Part shown: positions 7,629-15,573 of the stretch, piece by piece
Layout of the letters: every line of letters begins with the position of its first letter
How positions within the stretch are numbered: position 1 is the first letter of the stretch
The notes under the pieces: model-generated
Database searches by the model: none
Seen by the model: only the letters and a program-made list of their open reading frames with translations
Told to the model about the DNA's origin: nothing
Translations under genes and position numbers: made by a program
Assembly: GCF_019042275.1 (NCBI RefSeq)
Contig: NZ_JAHQCW010000049.1
Location: 1-42,458, forward strand
Direction: 5' to 3'
Length of the DNA: 42,458 nucleotides
Source of the DNA: Diplocloster agilis
GTDB taxonomy: Bacteria; Bacillota; Clostridia; Lachnospirales; Lachnospiraceae

Positions 7629-7715
7629 TTTTAAAATGTGTTAAGAGCAACAATATGGAACTTTTTATGTGTAAAAACAACATTTGATCCTATTTTGTTG
7701 AGGTGAGTATCACAT

Positions 7716-8252
7716 ATGGAAAACCAAAGAATCCGTCTAAGTAAGGCCTTGCTGAAAACGGGGCTGCTGAAACTTTTGAAAGAAAAACCGCTTAACCAGA
7801 TCTCTATCTATGAACTCTGTGAGACATCCCAGATTAACCGCACTACATTTTACAAATATTATGGCAGCCAGAGCGATCTGTTAGCCGAAATCGAATCGGA
7901 TTTCTTAACACAGCTGGATGAGGATTTGAAGCGGATTATTGCTCAAAACCCTGATGCGCTGTTCTCGGTGCTGGCCCATCTGTACGAACAGAGGGAGATA
8001 TTCTGCATCCTTGTTCAGAGAATTCCTTCTCAGGATTTCGCCGCCCATCTGTTTGATATTCCCAGCATCGGCATGATATTTCAGAACATGGTGCATGCCA
8101 GCAGCTATTCGGAAGAAGAGGCCAAATACATCCGTAAGTTCGTCTTTCAGGGAACCTTTGCCATCCTGTTCGACTGGCTGAACAGCGATACGCCTGAACC
8201 GGTCGAGCATATCGCGGCGGTATTCGGGCTTTTAAGAAATAAATTATATTAA
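7716..8252 (+). CDS. TetR-family regulator divergent from the HXXEE operon
   Basis: This 178-residue protein has a TetR-type N-terminal helix-turn-helix: KEKPLNQISIYELCETSQINRTTFYKYY gives the usual helix pattern ending in TFY.YF-like residues. The remainder is helical and resembles the short ligand or dimer domains of small Firmicutes TetR regulators. The ATG at 7716 follows GAGGTGAG. It is transcribed away from the four HXXEE genes, with a shared control region, and is followed by a clear terminator, so it is a single-gene unit. It probably represses the HXXEE operon and perhaps itself. The inducer is unknown. Confidence 0.92.
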   Translation: MENQRIRLSKALLKTGLLKLLKEKPLNQISIYELCETSQINRTTFYKYYGSQSDLLAEIESDFLTQLDEDLKRIIAQNPDALFSVLAHLYEQREIFCILVQRIPSQDFAAHLFDIPSIGMIFQNMVHASSYSEEEAKYIRKFVFQGTFAILFDWLNSDTPEPVEHIAAVFGLLRNKLY

Positions 8253-8293
8253 TTATTATTTAGAAATTCTGATTAGAATAAGACAAGCAAATA

Positions 8294-8336
8294 AAGCTGC
8301 TGGTACATAGAACGTAACTATGTATCAGCAGCTTTT
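8294..8336 (+). terminator. Terminator of the TetR gene
   Basis: AGCTGCTG-G-TACATA pairs with TATGTA-T-CAGCAGCT, a 14-bp stem with one mismatch, followed by TTTTGTATT on the plus strand. It lies about 45 bp after the stop. Confidence 0.85.
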
Positions 8337-8390
8337 GTATTAATCATTCCCGCACCAGCCACCGCATCCTTCACTGAAGGAAGCGTGATA

Positions 8391-8594
8391 TCAAGGCTTG
8401 TATTCCAGGATATCTCCGGGCTGACAGTCCAGGACTTCACAGACGGCCTCTAGCGTAGAGAAGCGGATGGCCTTGACTTTACCGGTTTTCAGGTTGGACA
8501 GATTGACATTGGATATGCCGACTTTCTCGGAAAGCTCATTCAGAGACATTTTCCGGTCGGCCATGACACGATCCAAACGTAGAATAATAGGCAT
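8391..8594 (-). CDS. Small XRE-family helix-turn-helix regulator
   Basis: This 67-residue Cro/CI-like protein is almost entirely one HTH domain: LNELSEKVGISNVNLSNLKTGK is the helix-turn-helix, and the C-terminus LDCQPGDILEY is typical of the YozG-type group. The ATG at 8594 is chosen for its GGAGG seven bases upstream; a longer frame runs back into the previous gene without support. It is the last gene of a three-gene operon. Such small XRE proteins are commonly found next to DUF2975 membrane proteins, the YoaS/YozG arrangement, as here. It probably controls its own operon. Confidence 0.92.
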   Translation of the reverse strand: MPIILRLDRVMADRKMSLNELSEKVGISNVNLSNLKTGKVKAIRFSTLEAVCEVLDCQPGDILEYKP

Positions 8595-8619
8595 AAACTT
8601 CCTCCTGTGTAGTTGATGA

Positions 8620-9042
8620 TTACATGCTCTTCGTTCCCATGTTCCTGAGCCTGCATATAAATATGACAGCCAGTACAACCAGTTCCATGATAAGAATTAC
8701 GGATATCCGCATACGAAACCCGAAGGCATACAAAAGCGTATATGCTTCGCAGGTCAGGACCAGAAGATGCGCCACCTGAAAGACGCCGGGCAGAAGCTTC
8801 GAACTCTGCACGGTGAATTTGGACAGGAACAGGGTAAATGCCGGTCTTCCCACCAATGCCAGAAATAACGACACCCCAGGGTACAGGAATATCGCAAATC
8901 GGGGAGCCATCTGTACGGCTTCCCTTCCCTGCCACTGGATGGCGATCTGATCGGGCAGAATCATCACGCCAAGAACAGCCAGTAAAAGTTCGGGAATCAG
9001 TCCTATCCATACGGCTTGCGTCAATTGATTCGTTTTATTCAT
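8620..9042 (-). CDS. Small membrane protein, DUF1648-like
   Basis: This 140-residue protein has four predicted membrane helices. The segment after the first helix, PDQIAIQWQGREAVQMAPRFAIFLYPG, resembles the DUF1648 pattern of an exposed loop with a W..G element followed by a Pro-rich entry to helix 2. The function of that family is unknown; some members sit beside regulators of cell-envelope stress. The ATG at 9042 has AAGGGAG upstream. It lies between the DUF2975-like gene and the XRE gene with short gaps, so the three are one operon. Confidence 0.75.
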   Translation of the reverse strand: MNKTNQLTQAVWIGLIPELLLAVLGVMILPDQIAIQWQGREAVQMAPRFAIFLYPGVSLFLALVGRPAFTLFLSKFTVQSSKLLPGVFQVAHLLVLTCEAYTLLYAFGFRMRISVILIMELVVLAVIFICRLRNMGTKSM

Positions 9043-9087
9043 TGGACATTACTCCCTTCATTATTATTTAATTTTAAAGCATCATTT

Positions 9088-9651
9088 TTATAACGTCTCG
9101 TCCGCTTCCTTCTGCAGATAACAGCCGTAGCGGAAGATCTCTGCCACACATAAAAACACCAGTCCCATGAACAGGAAAATGATGTTCAGCTGGAAAGCGG
9201 CCGCCACACCGGACAGTCTGGCAAGTATCCAGCCGACAGCCTCCGGCAGGACATCCGATAGAAGAACCAGCCAGGCGAGCTGCCGGATACTTCTGACGTT
9301 GGCAGGCTCGAACGGGGTATAGCTCTTTACGATCCTCTTTAATAATCTGCGCAGTATCACAAGCGCGGCAAAGCAAAACGCCATCCGCCCCGCAAGGTTG
9401 ACCAAAAGAACATCGAATGCCTTTACATTTAATCCGTTTTCCGTCAGGACCGTGATGCCGAATTTGCTTCCCGCCTGCTCCGTTGTGACCGGCGCATGTT
9501 CCGGCAATGGAATATATCCGTCATTTCCTCTGTGATAGTTAATCATAATCATACCAAGGAGCAGCAGGGTAAAGGTTATGATCATAATAACCTTGAGCAC
9601 CTGCGAGATGATCAGTATTTTTCGGGCTGATTTGTCGATGGTTTCTTTCAT
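9088..9651 (-). CDS. DUF2975-like membrane protein
   Basis: This 187-residue protein has four membrane helices. It has an N-terminal helix, an extracellular segment of about 60 residues, then a family-typical region: KSYTPFEPANVRSIRQLAW and, at the C-terminus, AEIFRYGCYLQKEADETL, which matches the conserved ending of DUF2975 (E.FRYG..LQ.E.D.TL). The ATG at 9651 is preceded by GGGAGG at a good distance. The first gene of an operon with a DUF1648-like protein and a small XRE regulator. The biochemical role of the family is unknown. The upstream palindrome suggests metal-responsive control, discussed separately. Confidence 0.85.
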   Translation of the reverse strand: MKETIDKSARKILIISQVLKVIMIITFTLLLLGMIMINYHRGNDGYIPLPEHAPVTTEQAGSKFGITVLTENGLNVKAFDVLLVNLAGRMAFCFAALVILRRLLKRIVKSYTPFEPANVRSIRQLAWLVLLSDVLPEAVGWILARLSGVAAAFQLNIIFLFMGLVFLCVAEIFRYGCYLQKEADETL

Positions 9652-9708
9652 TTTGTATTCTCCTCCCGGAATTGGTCTTGTGATAAATGAGGAACTTTTC
9701 TTATCGTT

Positions 9709-9737
9709 ACAATACTCCATATTTTTATTTTTGTCAA
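9709..9737 (-). promoter_or_regulatory. Promoter of the DUF2975 operon
   Basis: On the minus strand TTGACA (9732-9737), a 17-bp spacer and TATTGT (9709-9714). An alternative TATAAT at 9737-9742 would start transcription slightly upstream. Confidence 0.5.
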
Positions 9738-9742
9738 TTATA

Positions 9743-9763
9743 ATTTAATGATTATCATTAAAT
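9743..9763. promoter_or_regulatory. Fur-like perfect palindrome
   Basis: Perfect 10-bp arms (ATTTAATGAT and ATCATTAAAT) flank one central base. The 13-bp core AATGATAATCATT is identical to the core of the Fur consensus box. It lies directly upstream of the -35 of the DUF2975 operon promoter, or inside the alternative promoter. Confidence 0.5.
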
Positions 9764-10031
9764 ATTTAACATAATCCGTTAGTCAAACATTCGAAAGAAC
9801 AGACGCTCGGATAGCCACGGATAGCCCGCACTCATATGTATGCTGAGATGTCACTTTGTAAATTGAAAAGCCATCTTCGTAATTGACAAAAAATCCTGAA
9901 TTCCTAGCCAGAAGTCCTGGTAAATCCAGTTCAACTGGTTCCGGTTCTCATGTCTTTAACACTCTGGCCCTTCCATAAAAATGCAGCTTTCCCATCCCAA
10001 TCCCTTATGTTATGATTGAGGAAAAGAAAAA
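9764..10031. other. Intergenic region between divergent genes
   Basis: No gene is supported here. It contains a 13-bp palindrome CCAGTTCAACTGG (9926-9938) and a weak candidate -10, TATGAT (10011-10016), for the AraC gene, with only a poor -35 (TTTCCC at 9988-9993). Confidence 0.4.
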
Positions 10032-10065
10032 GTCCTCTCTTTTTTCGTTCGGAAAAAGAGAGGAC
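10032..10065 (+). promoter_or_regulatory. Strong leader hairpin before the AraC/GyrI-like gene
   Basis: GTCCTCTCTTTTT (10032-10044) pairs perfectly over 13 bp with AAAAAGAGAGGAC (10053-10065). It ends 46 nt before the ATG at 10112, probably within the mRNA leader. There is no T-run after it, so it is not a plain terminator. The left arm can instead pair with GAGGA just upstream (10018-10022), making a short stem followed by TCTTTTTT. Confidence 0.55.
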
Positions 10066-10111
10066 AGCATAACCATTGTTCTATATACTAAATACCAAGG
10101 AGCTGACACAA

Positions 10112-10963
10112 ATGGACTGGATAGAACGTTTAAACAATTCGATACACTATATGGAAGAGCATTTGGACAAAGACATCGATTACGAGCAAATCGCGAAGAT
10201 CGCCTGCTGTTCCGCCTATCACTATCAGAGAATGTTTACATACATGGCGGAAACCACCTTGTCGGAATATATCCGGCGCCGGCGCATGACCTTAGCCGCC
10301 GTAGATCTGCAGGATGAAAATCAGAAAATCATCGACGTTGCCCTCCGGTACGGGTACTCTTCTCCCACCGCATTTAACCGGGCCTTTCAGAGTGTCCATG
10401 GGATCGCGCCCTCTCTGGTAAAAAAGGGCGGCGTACCGTTAAAATCCTATCCACCGATCAGCTTCCATATCACAATAAAAGGAGCTGCTGAAATGAATTA
10501 CCGGATTGAAAAGAAAGAATCCTTCCGCATTATCGGTGTGGGGGAACCCCTTCACAAAGAATTAGAAAAGAATTTTGAGATCGTGCCGATGATGTGGCAG
10601 AGGGCGGCCACGGACGGAACAATCCCGAAGCTGGCTTCCCTGATGGACGGCGAACCTATGGGCCTTCTGGGTGTCAGCGCCTGCAACACCGAACATTGGA
10701 AATACTATATCGCGGTGGCCAGCACCAAACCCGCGGATGACACACTGGAAGAATATGTCATACCGGCCTCTTCTTGGGCTGTATTTCCCGGGGAAGGGAC
10801 GAATCAGTCCATTCAGGAATTGGAAAAGAGGATCGTGACCGAATGGCTGCCCACCTCCGGTTATGAGTACGGCAACGCGCCGGATATCGAAGTTTATCTG
10901 AATCCCGATCCCCAGAACGCTAAATATGAGGTGTGGATTCCGGTTTGCTCTCAGAGATCTTAG
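10112..10963 (+). CDS. AraC-family regulator with GyrI-like ligand-binding domain
   Basis: This 283-residue protein is two domains. Residues 1-105 are an AraC DNA-binding domain with both helix-turn-helix motifs (YEQIAKIACCSAYHYQRMF and IIDVALRYGYSSPTAFNRAFQSVHGIAPS). Residues 128-283 resemble the GyrI/SbmC-type effector domain found in Rob- and BmrR-like regulators, including the ending DIEVYLNPDP...YEVWIPV. The ATG at 10112 is chosen because AAGGAG lies nine bases upstream; the reading frame open before it lacks a ribosome site. This architecture usually senses hydrophobic or cationic small molecules and controls exporters or detoxification genes. No such gene is adjacent in the same direction, so its target lies elsewhere or is itself. 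Confidence 0.92.
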   Translation: MDWIERLNNSIHYMEEHLDKDIDYEQIAKIACCSAYHYQRMFTYMAETTLSEYIRRRRMTLAAVDLQDENQKIIDVALRYGYSSPTAFNRAFQSVHGIAPSLVKKGGVPLKSYPPISFHITIKGAAEMNYRIEKKESFRIIGVGEPLHKELEKNFEIVPMMWQRAATDGTIPKLASLMDGEPMGLLGVSACNTEHWKYYIAVASTKPADDTLEEYVIPASSWAVFPGEGTNQSIQELEKRIVTEWLPTSGYEYGNAPDIEVYLNPDPQNAKYEVWIPVCSQRS

Positions 10964-10965
10964 TG

Positions 10966-10997
10966 CTTACCGCCGGCCGAACCACTCCGGCGGTGAG
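10966..10997. terminator. Hairpin between convergent genes
   Basis: CTTACCGCCGG and CCGGCGGTGAG make an 11-bp stem with one wobble pair and a 10-nt loop, between the AraC stop and the esterase stop. There is no clear T-run on either side, so termination here is only likely. Confidence 0.5.
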
Positions 10998-11011
10998 CCA
11001 TTAACCTGGGA

Positions 11012-11788
11012 TTATCGCAGCGGCAGCCATTCCAATGCTTTTGCCAATGCAGTATCCCAAAATCCCCATTCATGTCCGCCCTGAAAATGATCAAAGGAAC
11101 AAGGGAGGCCATAATGAAGCGCTGTTTTTGTAAATAATTCACTTGCTCCGAATAAGAAATCCTCCTCACCGCAGTATAGTTTTAACTGAGGACAACTTTT
11201 AGGCTTCATATGTTTTAAAAGTTCCATCAAATCATTTTCCGCTCTCTTCACTGGTTCTCCATAAATTGCTTTAAAATTCGGCGTTACGCTGCAATGAGGA
11301 ATTATATTTGGTGTTTCCTTGCATTTCTCTATTATGTCCAAAACATCCAGCATCCCGGAGAAGCTTACGGCATACCCATATTTTTGTGGACAACGCAGTG
11401 CAAGTTTTAACGCCCCGTATCCTCCCATGGACAAGCCTGCAGCATACGTATGCGCCCGCTTACCAGATACCGGAAAATTTCCGGTTATAAATTGCGGAAG
11501 TTCCGCCGACAGATAGGTCCAATATAAATCACCTGCTGCCGTATCGGTGTAAAAACCATTATTACCATCAGGCATCACCACTACAATCTGCTTTTCCATC
11601 AGATAATATTCCAGCCGGGAAAGCCGCAGCCAGTCACTGCCGTCTCCGGTGTAGCCGTGCAATAGGTACAGTACCGCATAACCTCCTGCCGGCGGCTTTT
11701 CTCCCGGCCTCAAATCCGGAATCAAGATGTGGACATTTGTTTTAATACCAAGACTCCATGAATGAATCGTTGCATTCAGATATGTCAT
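11012..11788 (-). CDS. Alpha/beta-hydrolase esterase (putative esterase / feruloyl-esterase-like family)
   Basis: This 258-residue protein has no signal peptide, so it is cytoplasmic. It has the alpha/beta-hydrolase oxyanion region (YLLHGYTGDGSDW), the nucleophile elbow GLSMGGYGALK with Ser as nucleophile, a candidate Asp in YCGEEDFLF and the catalytic His in GGHEWGFWD. The family (esterase D / FrmB / EstA-like) cleaves small acyl or aryl esters. It is the last gene of a ribose-type sugar ABC operon, 17 bp after the binding protein, which suggests it removes acyl groups from the imported sugar or glycoside. The substrate itself cannot be read. The ribosome site is weak (GAGAG), so translation may depend on the upstream gene. 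Confidence 0.88.
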   Translation of the reverse strand: MTYLNATIHSWSLGIKTNVHILIPDLRPGEKPPAGGYAVLYLLHGYTGDGSDWLRLSRLEYYLMEKQIVVVMPDGNNGFYTDTAAGDLYWTYLSAELPQFITGNFPVSGKRAHTYAAGLSMGGYGALKLALRCPQKYGYAVSFSGMLDVLDIIEKCKETPNIIPHCSVTPNFKAIYGEPVKRAENDLMELLKHMKPKSCPQLKLYCGEEDFLFGASELFTKTALHYGLPCSFDHFQGGHEWGFWDTALAKALEWLPLR

Positions 11789-11805
11789 ATCATACTCTCG
11801 TTCTT

Positions 11806-12780
11806 TTACTTAATAAAATCCTTTACGTTATTATGGTCAGCAAGACTGATATCAATATTGGTAATCGGCTCCACCGATTCTCCCGCCAGTACCTTTTCCA
11901 CTGCCGCAATCGAATCTTCTACTATATTTTCCGGCGGAACTACAATGATCGCCTTATAATACGGGTCATCATTTTCCAATGCGGTAAAAGGTTCTTCTCC
12001 AAATCCTCCGCAGGACAGCACAGCGCACTTTTCCGCTTTCGCTTCCTGCAAGGCCGTAACTGCCCCCCAAGCATGATTATCCACAACACCGTAGACGATA
12101 TCAATCCCCTTTGCAATGTTATTATTTATTACATTAGCCGAAAGTTCACGATTTCCATTGGTACACTGACGCGCGACTAAATCCAAATTTTTTATATCCT
12201 TCAGTGCATCCAAAAATCCTTCGTCCCGCTTCTCCAGATGGGGATAGCCCGTGCCATCCAGCATGACAAGATTTACGGTATTCTTATCCGCCAGATTCTC
12301 CTGAATATATTTCACCGCATATTCCCCTAGCATCTGGCCGCTTTTATAATTGTCCCAGGATATACAGGTGGAAATCCATGCATGGTCGATCGGAGTGTCT
12401 ATCGCAATAACCGGTATCCCGGCCTCCTGGCATTTGTCGATGGCAGGCAAAATCCCCTCTACATCCGCTGCCGAAAGGACAATAGCGTCATACTTTTTGG
12501 CAATAAAATTTTCGATCTGCTGTACCTGCTTTTCATTTTCCTGATTTCCATCTTGGATGTTAACTTCATACCCCTTATCTGCGCATTGTTTTTCAAACTG
12601 ATCTGCAATATCGGCCAGCCATTCGTCATTCTTAGTAAACAGACACACCCCAATTCGAAGGGATTTTCCCTCAGATGTGGCTTTGCCGGACGCGTTCCCT
12701 GCATCCGTCTTCGCCCCACAACCAGCGGTCAATCCGCAGATGAGGATAAGTACTAAAAATATTGCTGTTGTTTTTTTCAT
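11806..12780 (-). CDS. Sugar-binding lipoprotein of a ribose-type ABC importer
   Basis: This 324-residue protein begins with a lipoprotein signal: a basic start, a hydrophobic stretch and the lipobox LTAGC (Cys21). The body is a type I periplasmic-binding fold of the RbsB family: RIGVCLFTKNDEW at the first strand, then DAIVLSAADVEGILPAIDKCQEAGIPVIAIDTPID, typical of pentose and hexose binding proteins. GGAGG precedes the ATG. It is anchored outside the membrane and delivers sugar to the permease at 14364-15311. The order permease, ATPase, binding protein is unusual; binding proteins are more often first or last in ribose-type operons. The ligand is not predictable. Confidence 0.95.
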   Translation of the reverse strand: MKKTTAIFLVLILICGLTAGCGAKTDAGNASGKATSEGKSLRIGVCLFTKNDEWLADIADQFEKQCADKGYEVNIQDGNQENEKQVQQIENFIAKKYDAIVLSAADVEGILPAIDKCQEAGIPVIAIDTPIDHAWISTCISWDNYKSGQMLGEYAVKYIQENLADKNTVNLVMLDGTGYPHLEKRDEGFLDALKDIKNLDLVARQCTNGNRELSANVINNNIAKGIDIVYGVVDNHAWGAVTALQEAKAEKCAVLSCGGFGEEPFTALENDDPYYKAIIVVPPENIVEDSIAAVEKVLAGESVEPITNIDISLADHNNVKDFIK

Positions 12781-12864
12781 AGTGTTTCCTCCTTTAAATG
12801 GTATTCATACAATAAGTTCTATTATAAAAAAGAAACGAGTCGATAACTCCGACCAGCTTCGTAA

Positions 12865-14346
12865 TTATACGCACAAAGCCATAATTGCTTCCTGAGAAGC
12901 TTGCCCGCGTGTAAGCTCTCCGACCTTGCGTCCCTCGTACATTACCACAATATTATCGCACATGCCCAGCAGTTCCGGCATTTCACTGCTAATCATGATA
13001 ATCGATTTCCCCTGTCTGACAAGTTTTCCCATCAGCCGGTAAATTTCACTCTTGGCTCCTACATCGATGCCACGGGTCGGCTCATCCATGATGATAATAT
13101 CACTGTCCGCCATCAGCCATTTTGCGATAACGACCTTCTGCTGGTTGCCACCGCTTAAGTACTGTACTTCTGTATCAGGTCCCGGCGCAGCTATGGAAAG
13201 CGCCTTGATATATTCCTCCGCATAACGCCGTTCCAGCCTTTTGCTAAGTATCCCCCGGCGTATTATCTTTTTCAGGCTGCTCATACAAATATTTCCGCTG
13301 ATAGAAGCAATTTGTACAAGACCCTGCTTTTTTCTGTCCTCCGGTATCAAACCAATTCCCGCCCGGATTGCCTGCGCAAACTTCTTATAATGTACCATTC
13401 TACCGTCTTTTCGCACCTCACCCTTCGTCAAATCCGAAAGTCCAAGAAGAGCCAGCATGACCTCCGTACGCCCGGCGCCCACCAGACCGGAAAATCCTAA
13501 GATTTCTCCTTTATGGAGTGTAAACGAAATATTATCAAATACCCCTTTCTGCGTCAGACCCGTCACCTCTAAAACCGGCGGTCCCAGTTCCATCTCACAC
13601 TTAGGATATTCATTTACCAGTGTGCGGCCCACCATAAGACGAATCAGCTCTTCCCTGGAACACTCCTGAACCGGAAGCGTTTTTACAAACCTTCCATCCC
13701 GCAGTACTGTAATATCATCAGCAAGATTAAAAATTTCCTCCATTCGATGGGAAATATAAATAATAGTTACGCCACTGCGGACTAACCGGCGCATCATGGA
13801 AAACATCACTGTCAGTTCCTTGTCCGTCAGCGTGGCGGACGGCTCGTCCATGATCAATAGTCTGCAGTTATGATTAATTGCCTTGCAGATTTCTACAACC
13901 TGCTTTTGCGCTACGGAGAGAGATTCAACAAGCTGCGTTTCTCTCATGCTCATACCAAGCTGTGCCAGCATTTCTGCTGCTTTGTGATGCATCTTTTTCC
14001 AATCCGCCAGGCCCCCGCGATATAATAGATTGCCCAGAAATATATTTTCCGTAATAGATAGGGGCTCACACAGTTTCAGTTCCTGGTGTACTACACTGAT
14101 TCCGTGTGCCTGAGCATCGGCCGGGCTCCGCAGCGTCAGCTTTTTCCCATCCAGTAAGATATCGCCCTTATAATTCAGATAGATTCCCGCCAAAATTTTA
14201 ATCAATGTAGATTTCCCAGCGCCATTTTCCCCGACCAATGCATGAATCCTGCCCCGGGAAATGGTAAAAGTCACGTCATCCAGCGCCTTGACACCCGGAA
14301 ACTCTTTCGTAATTCCTCTTAAGCTTAAAATTGTATCTTCACTCAT
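12865..14346 (-). CDS. Ribose-type sugar ABC importer, ATP-binding protein
   Basis: This 493-residue protein is a tandem-domain ATPase of the RbsA/MglA type. Domain 1 has Walker A GENGAGKST, signature LSVAQKQ and Walker B LLIMDEPSA. Domain 2 has a degenerate Walker A (GLVGAGRTE), signature LSGGNQQK and Walker B IIIMDEPTRGIDVGAK. One functional and one degenerate site is normal for this family. GGAGGTGAG lies upstream of the ATG, 17 bp after the permease stop. It energises import with the permease and the binding protein of the same operon. Confidence 0.96.
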   Translation of the reverse strand: MSEDTILSLRGITKEFPGVKALDDVTFTISRGRIHALVGENGAGKSTLIKILAGIYLNYKGDILLDGKKLTLRSPADAQAHGISVVHQELKLCEPLSITENIFLGNLLYRGGLADWKKMHHKAAEMLAQLGMSMRETQLVESLSVAQKQVVEICKAINHNCRLLIMDEPSATLTDKELTVMFSMMRRLVRSGVTIIYISHRMEEIFNLADDITVLRDGRFVKTLPVQECSREELIRLMVGRTLVNEYPKCEMELGPPVLEVTGLTQKGVFDNISFTLHKGEILGFSGLVGAGRTEVMLALLGLSDLTKGEVRKDGRMVHYKKFAQAIRAGIGLIPEDRKKQGLVQIASISGNICMSSLKKIIRRGILSKRLERRYAEEYIKALSIAAPGPDTEVQYLSGGNQQKVVIAKWLMADSDIIIMDEPTRGIDVGAKSEIYRLMGKLVRQGKSIIMISSEMPELLGMCDNIVVMYEGRKVGELTRGQASQEAIMALCV

Positions 14347-14363
14347 CCACTCACCTCCAAGCT

Positions 14364-15311
14364 TTAATTGCGTTTCCTGTTCCCCAGCACATCTGCCGTA
14401 ATTGCAATAATCAGTACTCCACCCTTAATGGCGTTCTGATAAAATGGATCTACATCCAGCATCGTCATTCCATTAAAGAACATAATTAAGAAAATTGTAC
14501 CAAATAACACACCTACAATTTTTCCCTTTCCTCCGGTGGTGGAAAGGCCTCCGATCACACAGGCTATCAACGTATCGAACTCATATTGATTTCCGTTTGT
14601 GATTGAGACGGAATCCAGACGTGACATAAGAAGCACACCGGCCACGCCGGCTAACAGTCCTCCCAGAATATAGGTGGCGCACAGATATTTTTTTGTGGGT
14701 ATACCTGCAAAGTAAGCCGCTTCCTTCCCTCCGCCGATGGCAAATACGTTACGGCCAAACCGGGTTTTTGCTGCTATAAATTGTATCAGGGCATAAAAAG
14801 CAAGCATGATTAGAACGCATATCGGAATTGGTCCCAGGTAGCCACGCCCTAAAAATGCGATGTCTTCCGGCAAGCGTGCAATCGGCGTAGCATTTGTTAT
14901 GATTTTGGCAAAACTTTGGCAGATCATCTGCATACCCAGCGTAGCAATAAACGCAGGTAACCCCACATATGCCACCAGGAATCCATTACACCAGCCGATC
15001 AGGCATCCCATAAGCAATGCGCAAACTACAGCCACCCAGGGATTTACATCCATGAATTTCATCAAATAAGCGCCTATAACACTGCTGAAACATACACACT
15101 GCCCGATCGATAAGTCCAGGTTCCCGCTGATGACAATTAACGCCTGTCCGATAGCCGCAATGGATAATGCGGCGCATTGCAGCAGTATGTTGGTGAGATT
15201 CTGCGCGGTAAGAAAATATGGCGAAGCTACGGTAAATACAGCTCCCATCACGAGGATGGCCAGTATAGACGAATACTCCCGTGTCAATTGCTTCAGCTTA
15301 TCTTTCATCAC
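14364..15311 (-). CDS. Ribose-type sugar ABC importer, permease
   Basis: This 315-residue membrane protein has eight to ten helices and the BPD_transp_2 (RbsC) pattern, including NLTNILLQCAALSIAAIGQALIVISGNLDLSIG near the N-terminus and the coupling segment GRNVFAIGGGKEAAYFAGI (middle). A single permease gene implies a homodimer. It is the first gene of the operon and is transcribed away from the AraC regulator at 15574, so the 262-bp region between is the likely control site. Confidence 0.95.
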   Translation of the reverse strand: MMKDKLKQLTREYSSILAILVMGAVFTVASPYFLTAQNLTNILLQCAALSIAAIGQALIVISGNLDLSIGQCVCFSSVIGAYLMKFMDVNPWVAVVCALLMGCLIGWCNGFLVAYVGLPAFIATLGMQMICQSFAKIITNATPIARLPEDIAFLGRGYLGPIPICVLIMLAFYALIQFIAAKTRFGRNVFAIGGGKEAAYFAGIPTKKYLCATYILGGLLAGVAGVLLMSRLDSVSITNGNQYEFDTLIACVIGGLSTTGGKGKIVGVLFGTIFLIMFFNGMTMLDVDPFYQNAIKGGVLIIAITADVLGNRKRN

Positions 15312-15405
15312 AAACTACCTCTCTTCATTAAATATTCTACAGTGTCCACAATTATAAAATCGTTCATTTTACATAAAACGCGCGAAGCAAAAATATACAT
15401 CTTGC

Positions 15406-15421
15406 ATAACATCAATGTTAT
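15406..15421. promoter_or_regulatory. Palindrome in the sugar-operon control region
   Basis: ATAACATCAATGTTAT has perfect 7-bp arms around CA. It lies between the divergent permease and AraC genes and is a candidate operator; AraC proteins more often use direct repeats, so the binder is open. A further ACAAATTTGT palindrome is at 15490-15499. Confidence 0.35.
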
Positions 15422-15507
15422 ATTTTATGATATTTTATAACTTTTGTTTCCGCATTTTCAATTTATCACAACAGAACCCGGCTTTCTATACAAATTTGTA
15501 CGTATAA

Positions 15508-15537
15508 TTTACAATATCGTTCAAAATATGCTACAAT
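15508..15537 (+). promoter_or_regulatory. Promoter of the AraC regulator
   Basis: TTTACA (15508-15513), an 18-bp spacer and TACAAT (15532-15537), 36 bp before the ATG. Confidence 0.5.
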
Positions 15538-15573
15538 GATATAAACTGACAGACTAATAGGAGGTAACCTGAA

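Noticed and set aside
10012-10317. Frame starting in the leader hairpin of the AraC/GyrI-like gene, as a possible leader peptide
   Set aside because: It has no ribosome site, starts at the -10 region and runs deep into the AraC coding sequence in another frame.
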